From Pseudocolwellia sp. AS88 (GTDB taxonomy: Bacteria > Pseudomonadota > Gammaproteobacteria > Enterobacterales > Alteromonadaceae), in the NCBI RefSeq assembly GCF_030551755.1, contig NZ_JAUPEC010000003.1, positions 62,001-126,000 of the forward strand: a DNA stretch of 64,000 bases, in the 5' to 3' direction. Shown here piece after piece: positions 44,686-55,204 of this stretch (its first letter is position 1; each line of letters starts with the position of its first letter). The translations under genes were made by a program, and so were the position numbers. The notes under the pieces are model-generated. The model had not been told where the DNA came from and did not search any database. It saw nothing but the letters and a program-made list of their open reading frames with translations.

Positions 44686-45657
44686 ATGAAATATCAAGAT
44701 TCCATCAAGCAGGCTGATGAATTATTGTCACTGGCGGTAAACCAATTACGGTTATGGCATTTGGCGGCAAGCCCTATCAATTATGCGGTTAGTTATGAAT
44801 TTGTTTCACAATCTAACAAAGCATTAGTAAGCGCAATTAAATATCAATTATCTACAGGTAAAAAGCTGGATAATTTTTATATTGAAGCTGTATATCAACA
44901 ATTCATTTTAGGTCAGAGTAAATTTAGAGATGATATTGTTAATGATATCGATGGCCTCCTCGACTCAATTCAAACAAGCAATGAACAATCAACAATTTCA
45001 ATTGATGGATTTATTACCGAATTAGATGCTAATTTGCATGATTTGAAATCTGGCGAGAAAGACAAAGTATCTCAGGCATGTAGTAACTTAACAAAAGCCA
45101 CCCTTACTTTTAAAAGTAAACAACAACAACTTGCTGAAACACTCGAAGAAGTACAAAAAAGTAATCAAGAACTTAAAGCTGAACTCGATGAGGTGAGAAA
45201 AGATCTCTATTTAGACCCACTAACTGGCTTGTATAATCGCCAAGCGATGTCTAAACATATAGAAGCTTGGTTTAAAACGGATCCTGATAAGGATGTTGCC
45301 GCTATTGTGATTAATGTCGATCAATATACTCAAATAGCCCAACGATTTGGTTCTCTCATTGGCGATGTTTTACTTTCTAAAATAGCTAAAAAGATTGAAA
45401 GTTATGTGGATGGCAGTGGTTTGCCAATTCGAACGGGTGGAGATGAGTTTCTCATCTTATTACCTGAAGTTGATGAATCTGTCGCTAGTGAGATAGGAGA
45501 GAAAATAAGAGAAGGTGTTGGTAAACTAAGGTTTGTAAGCAGTAGATCTGGTGTTCGGTTACCGCAAATGACTATTTCTGTTGGGGTGAATAACTTTAAA
45601 GTGTCTCAGAACGTTAATGCGGTTATAAGTAAAACGCGGCACTCAATTAGCACCTAA
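44686..45657 (+). CDS. GGDEF-domain protein with a degenerate active site
   Basis: A 323-residue soluble protein: a helical N-terminus (about 1-150, coiled coil near 140-175) and a GGDEF domain with GGDEF at 251-255. The usual FKxIND substrate motif reads VDQYTQIAQRFG, so the guanine-contact Asn is missing, and there is no RxxD inhibitory site. The C-terminus stops at KTRHSIST, before the normal ALYxAKxxGRN helix. I think activity is doubtful; it may be a c-di-GMP receptor or a divergent cyclase. The stop overlaps the DUF523 stop by four bases. Confidence 0.85.
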   Translation: MKYQDSIKQADELLSLAVNQLRLWHLAASPINYAVSYEFVSQSNKALVSAIKYQLSTGKKLDNFYIEAVYQQFILGQSKFRDDIVNDIDGLLDSIQTSNEQSTISIDGFITELDANLHDLKSGEKDKVSQACSNLTKATLTFKSKQQQLAETLEEVQKSNQELKAELDEVRKDLYLDPLTGLYNRQAMSKHIEAWFKTDPDKDVAAIVINVDQYTQIAQRFGSLIGDVLLSKIAKKIESYVDGSGLPIRTGGDEFLILLPEVDESVASEIGEKIREGVGKLRFVSSRSGVRLPQMTISVGVNNFKVSQNVNAVISKTRHSIST

Positions 45658-46127
45658 TCATCAATTTTAGTGATAAGTTCTGCAATATTCTTTTCAGAAA
45701 AAACTTGAATATTATGTTGAGTTAACAGTTGAGCCGTTACTCCCTGACCTGATATTTTAGTATTAGAAAAGGTCCCATCATAAATAGTATGGCTGCCACA
45801 AGAAGGGCTTGATTCCTTTAGTAAAGCATATTCAATATTATACTTTAAACATAAATCTAATGCCTTTAATGCTCCCTGATGAAAGCTTTCGGTAACGTCT
45901 GTATTATTTACTGTGATTATCTTTTGACTTTCTTGTTGTATTTCAGCTGGATCTCTAGGAACAGAAAGCCCGCCTAAACACTCTGGGCAGCCACTAAGTA
46001 AGCGTTTTTCTTGTTTCCACTTCGCTATCGTTTCAGCAAATAAGTTATGTTCCAATAAGCTTTGATGACCACCATCATATCTAACATTTTCACCCATAAA
46101 ACAGGCACTAATAAATATCTTATGCAT
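45654..46127 (-). CDS. DUF523 family protein
   Basis: A 157-residue protein. ISACFMGENVRYDGG, the SGCPECLGGLSVPRDPAE segment with its cysteines, and ESSPSCGSHTIYDG match DUF523 closely. The three Cys-containing motifs suggest a metal site; the function is unknown. Placed two bases after the DUF3630 gene on the same strand, so co-transcribed. Confidence 0.88.
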   Translation of the reverse strand: MHKIFISACFMGENVRYDGGHQSLLEHNLFAETIAKWKQEKRLLSGCPECLGGLSVPRDPAEIQQESQKIITVNNTDVTESFHQGALKALDLCLKYNIEYALLKESSPSCGSHTIYDGTFSNTKISGQGVTAQLLTQHNIQVFSEKNIAELITKIDD

Positions 46128-46129
46128 CG

Positions 46130-46444
46130 TTATTCTGCTTCTAAATGTTGCTTTATTGAGTTCAACAAAGACAGGTTGGGCGTTGTTTCGTTTTCAATCC
46201 AACATGACTGACTGTAGCATTCAAAATTCAGCATAAAATATTCCTGCTGCCATTCAAACCGACAATTTTCCCGATCAGCACCTGAAATTTTTTCAAGAAT
46301 ATGATGACCGGTTAATGCGCTCAGTATGTCTGTTGTGAGCTGAGAAACATCTTCCTGATACCAGTTATTGATAAAGTTTATTTGTAAGCTGTTTTCGTTG
46401 ATAAGTATTAATGATGCAATTTTACTTTGCTCAGCCATAATCAT
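46130..46444 (-). CDS. DUF3630 family protein
   Basis: A 104-residue acidic protein with the FMLNFECYSQSCWIE signature near residues 69-83, matching DUF3630. The function is unknown. It is upstream of DUF523 in a two-gene unit. The Met1 ATG lacks a ribosome site; Met3 (46438) is an alternative start. Confidence 0.75.
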   Translation of the reverse strand: MIMAEQSKIASLILINENSLQINFINNWYQEDVSQLTTDILSALTGHHILEKISGADRENCRFEWQQEYFMLNFECYSQSCWIENETTPNLSLLNSIKQHLEAE

Positions 46445-46617
46445 AAGTTATTTTAAATTATATAAAATTTATATTATTTTATACGTCAACGGCCTTTAAA
46501 TACAGGTTACTTTGATCGAGAGATTGAAAAAAAATTGACCTAATCGATATATTTTTTTCGTGAATCCATGTAATCTAAGCAACAATATCAATAATTATAC
46601 GTTTAGAGAGATAATCT

Positions 46618-46917
46618 ATGAAAAAATTGACTATGGCTGTTGCATTAACAGCACTAATGGCTTCTCCTGTATTTGCTGGTGATATTGCTGCTGGTAAAGC
46701 TAAAACTGCAGTTTGTGCTGCTTGTCACGGTGCTATGGGTGTTTCTGCAATTCCAATGTACCCTAACCTAGCGGGACAAAAAGAAGCTTACCTTGTTAAA
46801 CAATTGAAAGACTTCAAAGCGGGCAACCGTAAAGATCCTGTAATGGCTCCAATGGCTATGGGCTTATCTGATGCTGATATCGCTAACGTTGCGGCATATT
46901 ACGCAAGCTTAAAATAA
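46618..46917 (+). CDS. small periplasmic class I cytochrome c
   Basis: A 99-residue preprotein with a 20-residue signal (ending SPVFA), one CAACH haem site (Cys33, Cys36, His37) and a Met axial ligand in PVMAPMAMG. It is a single-haem relative of cytochrome c4/c5 and probably an electron shuttle to terminal oxidases. GAGAG lies before the ATG, and the gene has its own terminator. Confidence 0.9.
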   Translation: MKKLTMAVALTALMASPVFAGDIAAGKAKTAVCAACHGAMGVSAIPMYPNLAGQKEAYLVKQLKDFKAGNRKDPVMAPMAMGLSDADIANVAAYYASLK

Positions 46918-46942
46918 GCTTTGCTTAATAAAACAAATTATC

Positions 46943-46968
46943 AAAAAAGCGCTATTTAGCGCTTTTTT
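46943..46968 (+). terminator. Rho-independent terminator of the cytochrome gene
   Basis: A-tract, AGCGCT, a short ATTT loop, AGCGCT and a T run. The symmetry allows action on both strands, which suits the convergent recQ gene. Confidence 0.85.
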
Positions 46969-46998
46969 TTCATCTCAACTTCTACCTTTGTGGCAAAG

Positions 46999-48813
46999 TT
47001 AATGAGCATGTTGTTGGATCAGTTCTAAAAATGGCTGACCATATCTCGCTAGTTTAGTATCACCAATTCCACTAATTTTCAGCATATCTCTTGAGTTAAT
47101 GGGTTTTACTTTTGCTAGCTCGGATAAGGTTGCATCACTAAATACAATGAACGGAGCGATATCTTCAGCATCTGCAATTTCTTTCCTAAGCGTGCGAAGT
47201 TTGGCAAATAAAGCTCTATCGTAAGACTGATTCGGTTTATCTCTTTTCCAGTAGCTTGCTTTTTGAAGCCTTGGAGAAGCTAACATTAAGGGTTCTTCTG
47301 CTTTTAAAACTGCACGAGAAGCTTGGGTTAAACACAAAGCAGATTGCTGTGAAATATCTTGCTGTAAATAACCTAAATGAATTAATTGTCTGACGATAGA
47401 AAACCAATATCCTGGTGTTTTTTCTTGCCCAATGCCGAAAGTAGAAACAGCATCATGCTTTTTTTGTTTGATAGCGATGGTGTGCTCGCCTCTTAAAACA
47501 TCGATCACATGCTCAATGTCACCTTGCTGCTGAATACGGTAAACACACGATAGTACTTTTTGTGCTTCAATTGATGCATCGAACAAGCTAGGTGGATCTA
47601 AGCAAATATCGCAGTTTCCACAACGTTTCTGAGTATATTCAGCAAAATAGTTTAAAACCACCTGTCTTCTACAGGTTTGAGCGTCAAAGAAGCCAATCAT
47701 GGCTTGAAAACGTTGTAGCTCTACGTTTACCTTTTGTTCGTTTTCGCCTTCACTAATACGCTTTTTAATACGTTCTACATCTTTTGCGTCGTATAAGAAT
47801 AAAGCTTCAGCTTCTAAACCATCACGCCCTGCTCTGCCAATTTCTTGATAATATGATTCTAGAGTTTTTGGTGGCTCAAAATGTATTACATAACGAATGT
47901 TTGATTTATTAATACCTAAACCAAAAGCGATGGTAGCTACAACAACTTGAATATTATCTTTAGCAAACGCATCTTGCACCGTGTTTCTGATTTCAACTTC
48001 CATACCTGCATGGTAAGCAGCGCAGTTAATGCCTGAGCTACCAAGATATTTAGAAATCTTTTCTACCTGCCACCGGCTATTACAGTAAATAATGCCGCAT
48101 TCTTCACGTCGCTTTTTAATATAACCGAGTAACTGTTGTTCGCCGTTATATTTTTCAGCCATTGTTAAGCGTATATTAGGGCGATCGAAGCTATCAAGAT
48201 GTATGTAAGGATCTATCAAATCTAACTGAGCTAAAATATCTTTACGTGTGGTTACATCTGCAGTTGCGGTAAGTGCCATAACAGGAATGTTAGGGAAGTT
48301 TTGTTTGATACTATTGAGTTTAGTGTAAGCGGGTCTGAAGTCGTGACCCCATTGAGAAATACAGTGAGCTTCATCAATAGCAAATAAACTGATGTTAAGT
48401 TGCATGAGTTCTTGAATAAAGTAATAACTATTCAGTCTTTCAGGGGCTATGTATAAAAGCTTGATTTCACCTCGATACAAAGACTGCATTGTTTTAGTTA
48501 TTGTTTCTTGATCTAAACTTGAATTGATATAAGCGGCTGAAATTCCCTGCAGTGTTAAACTATCAACTTGATCTTTCATTAAAGCAATGAGAGGTGACAC
48601 AACTATAGTTACACCGGGTAATAAAATAGCTGGTAGCTGATAACACATTGATTTACCGCCACCTGTTGGCATTAAAACAAGGCTGTCTCTTCCATTAAAC
48701 AATTGTTTGATAATATCTTCTTGCCCTTGACGGAAAGATTCATAACCAAAATTATGTTTTAAAGTATCAATTAATAGTGTTGTTGATATGCTTGCTTCAG
48801 CGCTGTTAATCAC
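46999..48813 (-). CDS. recQ: ATP-dependent DNA helicase RecQ
   Basis: A 604-residue 3'-5' helicase. Walker A GGGKS at 51-55, DEAH at 147-150 with [15 protein letters not shown], then the RQC domain with its zinc cysteines ([10 protein letters not shown]), and an HRDC domain at the C-terminus (residues about 525-600). All are in place. It functions in RecF-pathway repair and fork restart. It has a long 275-base gap to uvrD, so separate transcription is likely. Confidence 0.96.
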   Translation of the reverse strand: MINSAEASISTTLLIDTLKHNFGYESFRQGQEDIIKQLFNGRDSLVLMPTGGGKSMCYQLPAILLPGVTIVVSPLIALMKDQVDSLTLQGISAAYINSSLDQETITKTMQSLYRGEIKLLYIAPERLNSYYFIQELMQLNISLFAIDEAHCISQWGHDFRPAYTKLNSIKQNFPNIPVMALTATADVTTRKDILAQLDLIDPYIHLDSFDRPNIRLTMAEKYNGEQQLLGYIKKRREECGIIYCNSRWQVEKISKYLGSSGINCAAYHAGMEVEIRNTVQDAFAKDNIQVVVATIAFGLGINKSNIRYVIHFEPPKTLESYYQEIGRAGRDGLEAEALFLYDAKDVERIKKRISEGENEQKVNVELQRFQAMIGFFDAQTCRRQVVLNYFAEYTQKRCGNCDICLDPPSLFDASIEAQKVLSCVYRIQQQGDIEHVIDVLRGEHTIAIKQKKHDAVSTFGIGQEKTPGYWFSIVRQLIHLGYLQQDISQQSALCLTQASRAVLKAEEPLMLASPRLQKASYWKRDKPNQSYDRALFAKLRTLRKEIADAEDIAPFIVFSDATLSELAKVKPINSRDMLKISGIGDTKLARYGQPFLELIQQHAH

Positions 48814-49012
48814 ATTTATCTTCAGTGTAATAATAAGATCTGTATTTTAACTTAGCTGACGCCAATGGTAGAGGTTTATTTTCTCTTATTCAGATCAAGG
48901 ATGACTTTTATGAAATATTATCAGCAGAACTAATATTATTTTGCTCATTTCATTTAGCTAAATAGTGGGCAAGATTAGATCTTTCTCATCTCTTTGTGCG
49001 TATTCTTGTTGT

Positions 49013-49048
49013 ATTAATTACAGTATCAAAACTGACACTGTAATTAAT
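49013..49048. repeat. perfect 12-bp inverted repeat between recQ and uvrD
   Basis: ATTAATTACAGT, 12-base loop, ACTGTAATTAAT. It is downstream of uvrD on the minus strand, without a T tract; probably a 3-prime structure or operator. Confidence 0.55.
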
Positions 49049-49089
49049 ATTTTAATGATAAGCTTAATGAATAAAAACCTAGCCTCTGA

Positions 49090-51264
49090 TTAAAGCGCCT
49101 GTAAGTTTGCGTAAGCTACAACAAGCCATTTACTGCCAACCTCAGCAAAATTTACTTGTATTCGACTTTGAGCACCAGAACCTTCGTAATTGAGCACAAC
49201 ACCTTCACCAAATTTGGCGTGAATAACTGACTGGCCTAATGAAAATCCAGTATTAGCGAATGTTTCTGTTGTAAACGTATTTGAAAACTTGCCCGTACTT
49301 GCTGGTCGAGACACTTGATTTTGTAAGCGTATTTCTTCTGTACATTCGTTTGGTAGTTCTCTTAAGAAACGACTTGGTTTGTGGTACTTTTCTTGACCAT
49401 ATAAACGTCTGCTTTCTGCATGACATAAATATAACTTCTGCATAGCACGTGTCATACCTACGTAACATAAACGTCTTTCTTCTTCTAAACGCCCGATTTC
49501 TTCAACCGACTGTTGAGAAGGAAACATACCTTCTTCTAATCCTGCGATAAACACTAATGGGAATTCAAGACCTTTAGCTGAATGCATTGTCATTAACTGA
49601 ACTGCTGACTCGTATTCATCTGCTTGTGACTCACCTGATTCAAGTGCGGCATGGGTTAAGAAAGCCGTTAGCTTAGTTTGTTCTTCTTCTAATTCAGGAT
49701 CCATTTCAAAGGTTTGGCAAGCAGTAACTAATTCATTTAAGTTTTCTATTCTTGCTTCTGCTCTTTCGCCTTTTTCGGCCTGATACATAGATTTTAAGCC
49801 ACTGTTTTTAATAATAAAGTTAGCTTGTTGATCTAAATTAAGATTACACGAGTCATCTTCAAGTTGATTAATTAATTCAACAAAATGGGTAATAGCTTTT
49901 GCATTTCTACCTTTAAATTCTTCGTTATTAATCATGTGCTGACAAGCTTGCCATAAGGTAACATTTAAGCTTCTTGCTGCATCTCGTATCAGCGAAATCT
50001 TTTGATTACCAATACCTCGCGTAGGTGTATTTATTATACGCTCAAAAGCTGCATCGTCGTCTCGGTTATTAAGCAGGCGCATGTAAGCTAAAGCATCTTT
50101 AATTTCTTGTCGTTCGAAGAAACGCTGTCCACCATAAATTCGGTAAGGTAGTCCGCCTTGTAGTAAAGCTTCCTCGAGTAAACGAGATTGTGCGTTACTT
50201 CGATATAAAATTGCGACATCGCTTAATGAACCATTTTCTTTCTGCCAGTCTTTAATTCGGCCAGCAATAAAGCGTGCTTCGTCTATTTCGTTGAAGGCGG
50301 TGTAAATAGATATCTTTTCTCCAGATTCGTCTTGAGTCCAAAGATCTTTACCTAAACGATTATTGTTGTTTGAAATAAGTTTATTGGCTGCATTTAGGAT
50401 ATTAGCCGTAGAACGATAATTTTGCTCAAGTTTGATGGTTTGCGCATCATCAAAATCTTTTAAGAAGCGTTCAATATTTTCTATTTTAGCGCCACGCCAG
50501 CCATAGATAGATTGATCATCATCGCCGACAATCATCACTTTGCTTGAGGCTTTACCAAGAATATTTAACCAAGCATATTGAATACTGTTGGTATCTTGAA
50601 ATTCGTCTACCAGAATATGCTTGAAACGTTTCTGATAATGTTCTAACAGTACAGGGTTATCTAACCAAAGTTCATGAGCTCTTAATAGCAGTTCGGCAAA
50701 GTCGACTAAGCCAGCTAAATTACAGGCATCTTGATAACCTTTGTATACTTTAACAAAGGTTTGTTCTGTTGGATCGTCGTAAACCTCAATATGCTGAGGG
50801 CGAATACCTTCATCTTTTTTACCGTTGATATACCACTGTAGTTGTTTAGGTGGGTATCTTTTCTCATCAATATTAAGTGAGCGAATAATACGTTTAACCA
50901 ATCTTAATTGATCGTCTGAATCCAATACCTGAAAGGTTTGTGGTAATTTGGCTTCTTGAAAATGCATACGTAACAAACGATGAGCCAAACCATGGAAAGT
51001 TCCAATCCACATACCATGAGTGTTGCCGTCGACTGTTTGCTCAACACGAGCACGCATTTCAGCTGCGGCTTTATTGGTAAATGTTACCGCTAAAACACTA
51101 TGAGAAGAGGCGTTTTCAACCTGCATTAACCAAGCTATACGTTGAACAAGTACGCGTGTTTTTCCACTACCTGCTCCGGCAAGTACCAGCATGTTTTGTA
51201 AGGGAGCTGCAACGACATCGCGTTGTTTTTCGTTTAACGAGTCGAGTAATTCAGAAACATCCAT
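49090..51264 (-). CDS. uvrD: DNA helicase II (UvrD)
   Basis: A 724-residue SF1A helicase matching E. coli UvrD end to end: MDVSELLDSLNEKQRD, Walker A LAGAGSGKTRVL (about 29-40), VDEFQDTNSIQYAW, GDDDQSIYGWRGA, and the C-terminal Tudor-like region with HAKFGEGVVL. It unwinds DNA in nucleotide excision and mismatch repair. It is 56 bases downstream of yigB on the same strand, last gene of the lptM-lysA-dapF block. Confidence 0.97.
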   Translation of the reverse strand: MDVSELLDSLNEKQRDVVAAPLQNMLVLAGAGSGKTRVLVQRIAWLMQVENASSHSVLAVTFTNKAAAEMRARVEQTVDGNTHGMWIGTFHGLAHRLLRMHFQEAKLPQTFQVLDSDDQLRLVKRIIRSLNIDEKRYPPKQLQWYINGKKDEGIRPQHIEVYDDPTEQTFVKVYKGYQDACNLAGLVDFAELLLRAHELWLDNPVLLEHYQKRFKHILVDEFQDTNSIQYAWLNILGKASSKVMIVGDDDQSIYGWRGAKIENIERFLKDFDDAQTIKLEQNYRSTANILNAANKLISNNNNRLGKDLWTQDESGEKISIYTAFNEIDEARFIAGRIKDWQKENGSLSDVAILYRSNAQSRLLEEALLQGGLPYRIYGGQRFFERQEIKDALAYMRLLNNRDDDAAFERIINTPTRGIGNQKISLIRDAARSLNVTLWQACQHMINNEEFKGRNAKAITHFVELINQLEDDSCNLNLDQQANFIIKNSGLKSMYQAEKGERAEARIENLNELVTACQTFEMDPELEEEQTKLTAFLTHAALESGESQADEYESAVQLMTMHSAKGLEFPLVFIAGLEEGMFPSQQSVEEIGRLEEERRLCYVGMTRAMQKLYLCHAESRRLYGQEKYHKPSRFLRELPNECTEEIRLQNQVSRPASTGKFSNTFTTETFANTGFSLGQSVIHAKFGEGVVLNYEGSGAQSRIQVNFAEVGSKWLVVAYANLQAL

Positions 51265-51320
51265 AGATAAGCCAAATTGTTGATAAGTTTAAAAGATAAA
51301 AAAGGTATGTTGGGCAGTTA

Positions 51321-52067
51321 TTATGTTAAAAATTGATAAAGTTCTTCTACATTTGATAATTCAAGATTAGGTAAAATAGACAGGGGGTGACCCACGTCAT
51401 AACTTGATACCCAAGCGGTTTGGCAACCAGCTAAAACGCCACCTAAAATATCTGCCTTTCCACAATCACCAACATGTAATAATTCTTCAGGCTTTATTTT
51501 TAAATGTTTGCAGGCGCTATTAAACATATCAGGACAAGGTTTGTGTTTATTTAATTTACCTGCAGACTGCCCGCCCGCATGATAAACCGCACTAAAGTAT
51601 TGATTAAGTTTGATGGTGTTAGTATTCACATTACCATTACTGATAGCAATTAATGGCCACTTTTTAGCAAGCGCAGCTAATAATCGGTGAATATTGTCTG
51701 GCACGGTAAAGTTACTTCGATGAAAATTAAAATGCTCAACCGCTTTTTGTGCGCCTTGGCGAGATTGGGCTTTAGAGATCCCTAAATCAATCATACCTAA
51801 GTAATAAGTTTCACTGCGTAAAGTACTAACATCATGTTTTAACTCAGGATTAAATTTAAGGGCTTTTTCTTTATATTCAGACCAGAACTCTACGTCGTAT
51901 TCTGTTTGAATATCAGTAGAGTTTTCAAGTAACGATGGCATTGCTTTTTTGAAATAGGCTAGCATTTCATCAGTTGTAGTAACCATGATGGGATGATTGC
52001 TATAGAGCGTATCGTCTAAGTCAAAACTGATGGCTTTAAAGGGCGCTAATCGACGATAAACTTTCAT
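51321..52067 (-). CDS. yigB: HAD phosphatase YigB (riboflavin pathway)
   Basis: A 248-residue HAD-superfamily protein: ISFDLDDTLYSN (motif I Asp-x-Asp), SNGN (motif II), and HVGDCGKADILGG (motif IV). The neighbour order and the FDLDDTLY start match E. coli YigB, which dephosphorylates 5-amino-6-ribitylamino-uracil phosphate in flavin synthesis. The start codon overlaps the DUF484 stop by one base; xerC, which lies between them in E. coli, is absent. Confidence 0.92.
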   Translation of the reverse strand: MKVYRRLAPFKAISFDLDDTLYSNHPIMVTTTDEMLAYFKKAMPSLLENSTDIQTEYDVEFWSEYKEKALKFNPELKHDVSTLRSETYYLGMIDLGISKAQSRQGAQKAVEHFNFHRSNFTVPDNIHRLLAALAKKWPLIAISNGNVNTNTIKLNQYFSAVYHAGGQSAGKLNKHKPCPDMFNSACKHLKIKPEELLHVGDCGKADILGGVLAGCQTAWVSSYDVGHPLSILPNLELSNVEELYQFLT

Positions 52068-52798
52068 TATGCACCTTTATCTTTTAGGTGTTGTTGTAAT
52101 AACTTCGCAATTAACTTTCTAAATTGACTTAATAGTAAGGTGTCCATACGTGGGTCGAAATGCTCTGCATCTTGGCTACTTATAGCTAAAAAACCTAATA
52201 CACTGTTGTTATATTCTAGTTTAACAAGCACTACCGAACCTTCAGTAACTTGTGAGAATACCATTTGTTGTTCACTTTGTTGTAAACGGCCAAAGTAGTA
52301 ATCATCTTTTGTTAAACGGTTTTGAACTATACCGCCACAATCGTTTTTAATTAAGCTGTGGTGCTCAATGCCTACAGGTTCAACGAGCCAAAGTTTTAGG
52401 TTTGATAAAGACAACAATTCGGTAATAGCTTGATGTAAACAATCAAGTAATTCGTTAGCTGAAGTACAATCAAGTAAACGTAAATACAAATCACTGTATA
52501 ACGAAAATAGTTGTTCATTGTTGTTTGCAATAGACATTAACTGAGTGATTTCGTCTTCTAAGCCATGAACTTTTTGTCTTAGTTGTTGTTGTTGTCGTTC
52601 AACTAACGACACAGTGCCACGCTGATGATCTGTAAGGCGTATGCTCGTTAATAGTTCAGGATGACGAGCAAATATCTCAGGATTATCTTGTAAATAACTG
52701 ACTACAATATCATCTGATAAAATGAGTTCTGCAGATTGCATTAAATTAGCCTCTGTTAGGTCATTATTTTTGTTGTTTGAACTTATTTCTGAACTCAT
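52067..52798 (-). CDS. DUF484 family protein
   Basis: A 243-residue cytoplasmic protein of the GAF-like DUF484 family ([18 protein letters not shown] near 34-51, then a coiled coil and a GAF-like domain). It is present beside dapF in most gammaproteobacteria; its function is unsolved. It overlaps dapF by four bases and yigB by one, so it is translationally coupled on both sides. Confidence 0.9.
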   Translation of the reverse strand: MSSEISSNNKNNDLTEANLMQSAELILSDDIVVSYLQDNPEIFARHPELLTSIRLTDHQRGTVSLVERQQQQLRQKVHGLEDEITQLMSIANNNEQLFSLYSDLYLRLLDCTSANELLDCLHQAITELLSLSNLKLWLVEPVGIEHHSLIKNDCGGIVQNRLTKDDYYFGRLQQSEQQMVFSQVTEGSVVLVKLEYNNSVLGFLAISSQDAEHFDPRMDTLLLSQFRKLIAKLLQQHLKDKGA

Positions 52799-53625
52799 AT
52801 ATGTAATTGTCCATCGAAAACATGAACAGCATCACCTGTCATTTTTACTGGGTTGCCTGGACCTTTCCAGAATATCTTTAATGTGCCACCGGGTAACTCA
52901 ACAGTTACTTCTTTTGCTAATTTTTTCTGAATTTGACCTATAACTACAGCCGCACAAGCGCCACTACCACAAGCTAATGTTTCAGCTGCGCCACGCTCAT
53001 ATACTCGTAATTTTACAAATTCAGGAGAAACTACTTCCATAAACCCGACGTTAACGCCTTCAGGAAAGCGTTCGTGTGTTGCCAGCGCTTTACCTAACGT
53101 TTCTAATGGAGCATCTTTAACTGAATCTACGGTTATAACACAATGAGGATTACCCATAGAAACAGCACCACACAACACAGTTTCATCTTCACTACGAAGA
53201 ATATAAGTACCTTCTGTTTTTTGAGCAGTAAAAGGTATTTTATTTGGTTCAAATTGTGGAACCGGCATGGTTACGGTAATTTTTCCATCACGCTCAACAA
53301 ACAACGTCATTTTACCTGATTGAGTAGAAACCTTGATTTTGTTTTTATTTGTTAAGTTTTTTAAGCGAACAAAACGTGCGAAACAACGGGCACCATTGCC
53401 ACATTGTCCAACTTCACTACCATCAGCATTATAAATACGGTAGTGAAAATCTAAGTCTGGATCGTAAGGCGGCTCAACTACTAATAGTTGGTCGAACCCT
53501 ACGCCAAAATTACGATCGGCAAGTTGCTTTATTTGTTCGTTCGACAAATAAACGTTTTGCGTAACATTATCTAATACTAGAAAGTCGTTACCTAAACCGT
53601 GCATTTTTGAAAAATTTACAAGCAT
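52795..53625 (-). CDS. dapF: diaminopimelate epimerase
   Basis: Converts LL-DAP to meso-DAP for lysine and peptidoglycan. The 276-residue protein has both catalytic cysteines: Cys75 in [10 protein letters not shown] and Cys219 in [10 protein letters not shown]. It is 41 bases downstream of lysA and overlaps DUF484 by four bases. Confidence 0.98.
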   Translation of the reverse strand: MLVNFSKMHGLGNDFLVLDNVTQNVYLSNEQIKQLADRNFGVGFDQLLVVEPPYDPDLDFHYRIYNADGSEVGQCGNGARCFARFVRLKNLTNKNKIKVSTQSGKMTLFVERDGKITVTMPVPQFEPNKIPFTAQKTEGTYILRSEDETVLCGAVSMGNPHCVITVDSVKDAPLETLGKALATHERFPEGVNVGFMEVVSPEFVKLRVYERGAAETLACGSGACAAVVIGQIQKKLAKEVTVELPGGTLKIFWKGPGNPVKMTGDAVHVFDGQLHI

Positions 53626-53666
53626 TTAATTCTTATTCTCGTGACTAATACTGTTTAAGAGATAAC

Positions 53667-54911
53667 TTATGGAAGCAAAGATTCGCCTTGCCAAAGTTGT
53701 TCTATTGTTTCACGTTTGCGGATCACATGAACGTCTGCACCATCAACCATAATTTCAGCAACACGTGGTCTGCTGTTATAGTTTGAACTCATGGTAAAGC
53801 CATAAGCGCCAGATGAACGAATCGCAAGTAAATCACCTGCTTCAATGGCTAGTTCACGTTTCTTACCTAAGAAGTCGCCTGTTTCACAAATTGGACCTAC
53901 TATGTCGTAAACTTTGGTTGGAGCATCTCTGTGTTCAACAGGAATAATCGCTTGCCATGCTGAATATAGTGACGGTCTGATTAAATCATTCATAGCGGCA
54001 TCAACAATCGCGAAGTTCAATTCTTCATTTGATTTTAAGAATTCAACTTCAGTTACTAATATACCGGCGTTAGCCATAATAGCGCGACCAGGTTCAAATA
54101 TTAGCGTAATGTCACGACCTTCTAATTTATCAGCAATCGCTTTAGCATATTGTTCAGGATGTGGTGGTTTTTCATCGTTATAACAAACACCTAATCCGCC
54201 GCCAACATCAATGTGTGATAAGTTAATGTTTTTTGCTGCTAAGTTATCTACTAACATTAGTACGCGATCTAAAGCATCCAAAAACGGAGCGACTTCGGTA
54301 ATTTGCGAACCTATATGGCAATCAACACCTTTAACAGCAATGTTTGATAATTTTGATGCATAAACATAAAACTCTTCAGCATCGTCAATATTAATACCAA
54401 ACTTATTATCTTTTAAACCTGTAGAAATATAAGGATGTGTACCTGCATCTACATCAGGATTTACACGTAAAGAAATAGGCGCAACAACATTTAATGATTT
54501 TGCTACGTTTTGAATACGATCAAGTTCAGCACCAGATTCAACATTAAAACAGTAAATACCTTTATCAAGGGCGTAAGCGATCTCGTCTGAAGTTTTACCT
54601 ACACCAGAAAAAACAACTTTCTTAGGATCTCCACCTGCTTCTAAAACACGAGCTAATTCACCTTTCGATACAATATCAAAACCTGAACCTAAGCGTGCCA
54701 TTACGTTTAATACAGCAATGTTACTGTTAGCTTTTACTGCATAACATACAATGTGTGGGCGATCGCCTGCGGCGTTATCAAAGGCTTTCCAATGTCTCTC
54801 GATGGTTGCTCTTGAATAAATATATAAAGGCGTACCATGGTCATTGGCAATGTCAGATACTTTGCTATCTTCAGCATATAAAGATGTATTTTTATGATTA
54901 AAAAAGTCCAC
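53667..54911 (-). CDS. lysA: diaminopimelate decarboxylase
   Basis: PLP enzyme making lysine from meso-DAP. The 414-residue protein has the PLP lysine K60 in CYAVKANSN, the HIGSQI and GGGLGV glycine loops, and the C-terminal substrate loop CETGDFLGKKREL. It is eight bases downstream of lptM on the same strand. Confidence 0.98.
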   Translation of the reverse strand: MDFFNHKNTSLYAEDSKVSDIANDHGTPLYIYSRATIERHWKAFDNAAGDRPHIVCYAVKANSNIAVLNVMARLGSGFDIVSKGELARVLEAGGDPKKVVFSGVGKTSDEIAYALDKGIYCFNVESGAELDRIQNVAKSLNVVAPISLRVNPDVDAGTHPYISTGLKDNKFGINIDDAEEFYVYASKLSNIAVKGVDCHIGSQITEVAPFLDALDRVLMLVDNLAAKNINLSHIDVGGGLGVCYNDEKPPHPEQYAKAIADKLEGRDITLIFEPGRAIMANAGILVTEVEFLKSNEELNFAIVDAAMNDLIRPSLYSAWQAIIPVEHRDAPTKVYDIVGPICETGDFLGKKRELAIEAGDLLAIRSSGAYGFTMSSNYNSRPRVAEIMVDGADVHVIRKRETIEQLWQGESLLP

Positions 54912-54919
54912 CGCTTTTC

Positions 54920-55102
54920 CTACCTTTTACTAGTGCTAATATTTGAATTTGTATGTTCTGTTGGGCTCAATCCTAATTTTTCAGAAGAAGTAGGATCAAC
55001 ATTTTCAGACGGAGTTTGATACAAAGGACCTTTTATGCCGCAACCTGTTATTGTTACCAAAGACACAACGAAAGCCAAAATAAATAAAATTTGTTTACAC
55101 AT
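54920..55102 (-). CDS. lptM: LPS-assembly lipoprotein LptM (YifL)
   Basis: A 60-residue lipoprotein: a hydrophobic signal, lipobox TITGC with the modified Cys21, then the conserved CGIKGPLYQTP. In E. coli LptM helps mature the LptD-LptE translocon. It is first in the lysA-dapF unit and divergent from cyaY. Confidence 0.9.
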   Translation of the reverse strand: MCKQILFILAFVVSLVTITGCGIKGPLYQTPSENVDPTSSEKLGLSPTEHTNSNISTSKR

Positions 55103-55204
55103 ATTTGATTAATTCGATTTTTTTCCCATGATAGACGTTTTATAATCAGATTGGTATAACAGCGATCTTAAATAATTTACCAAATTAGGTAGAAAGGACA
55201 ATTA

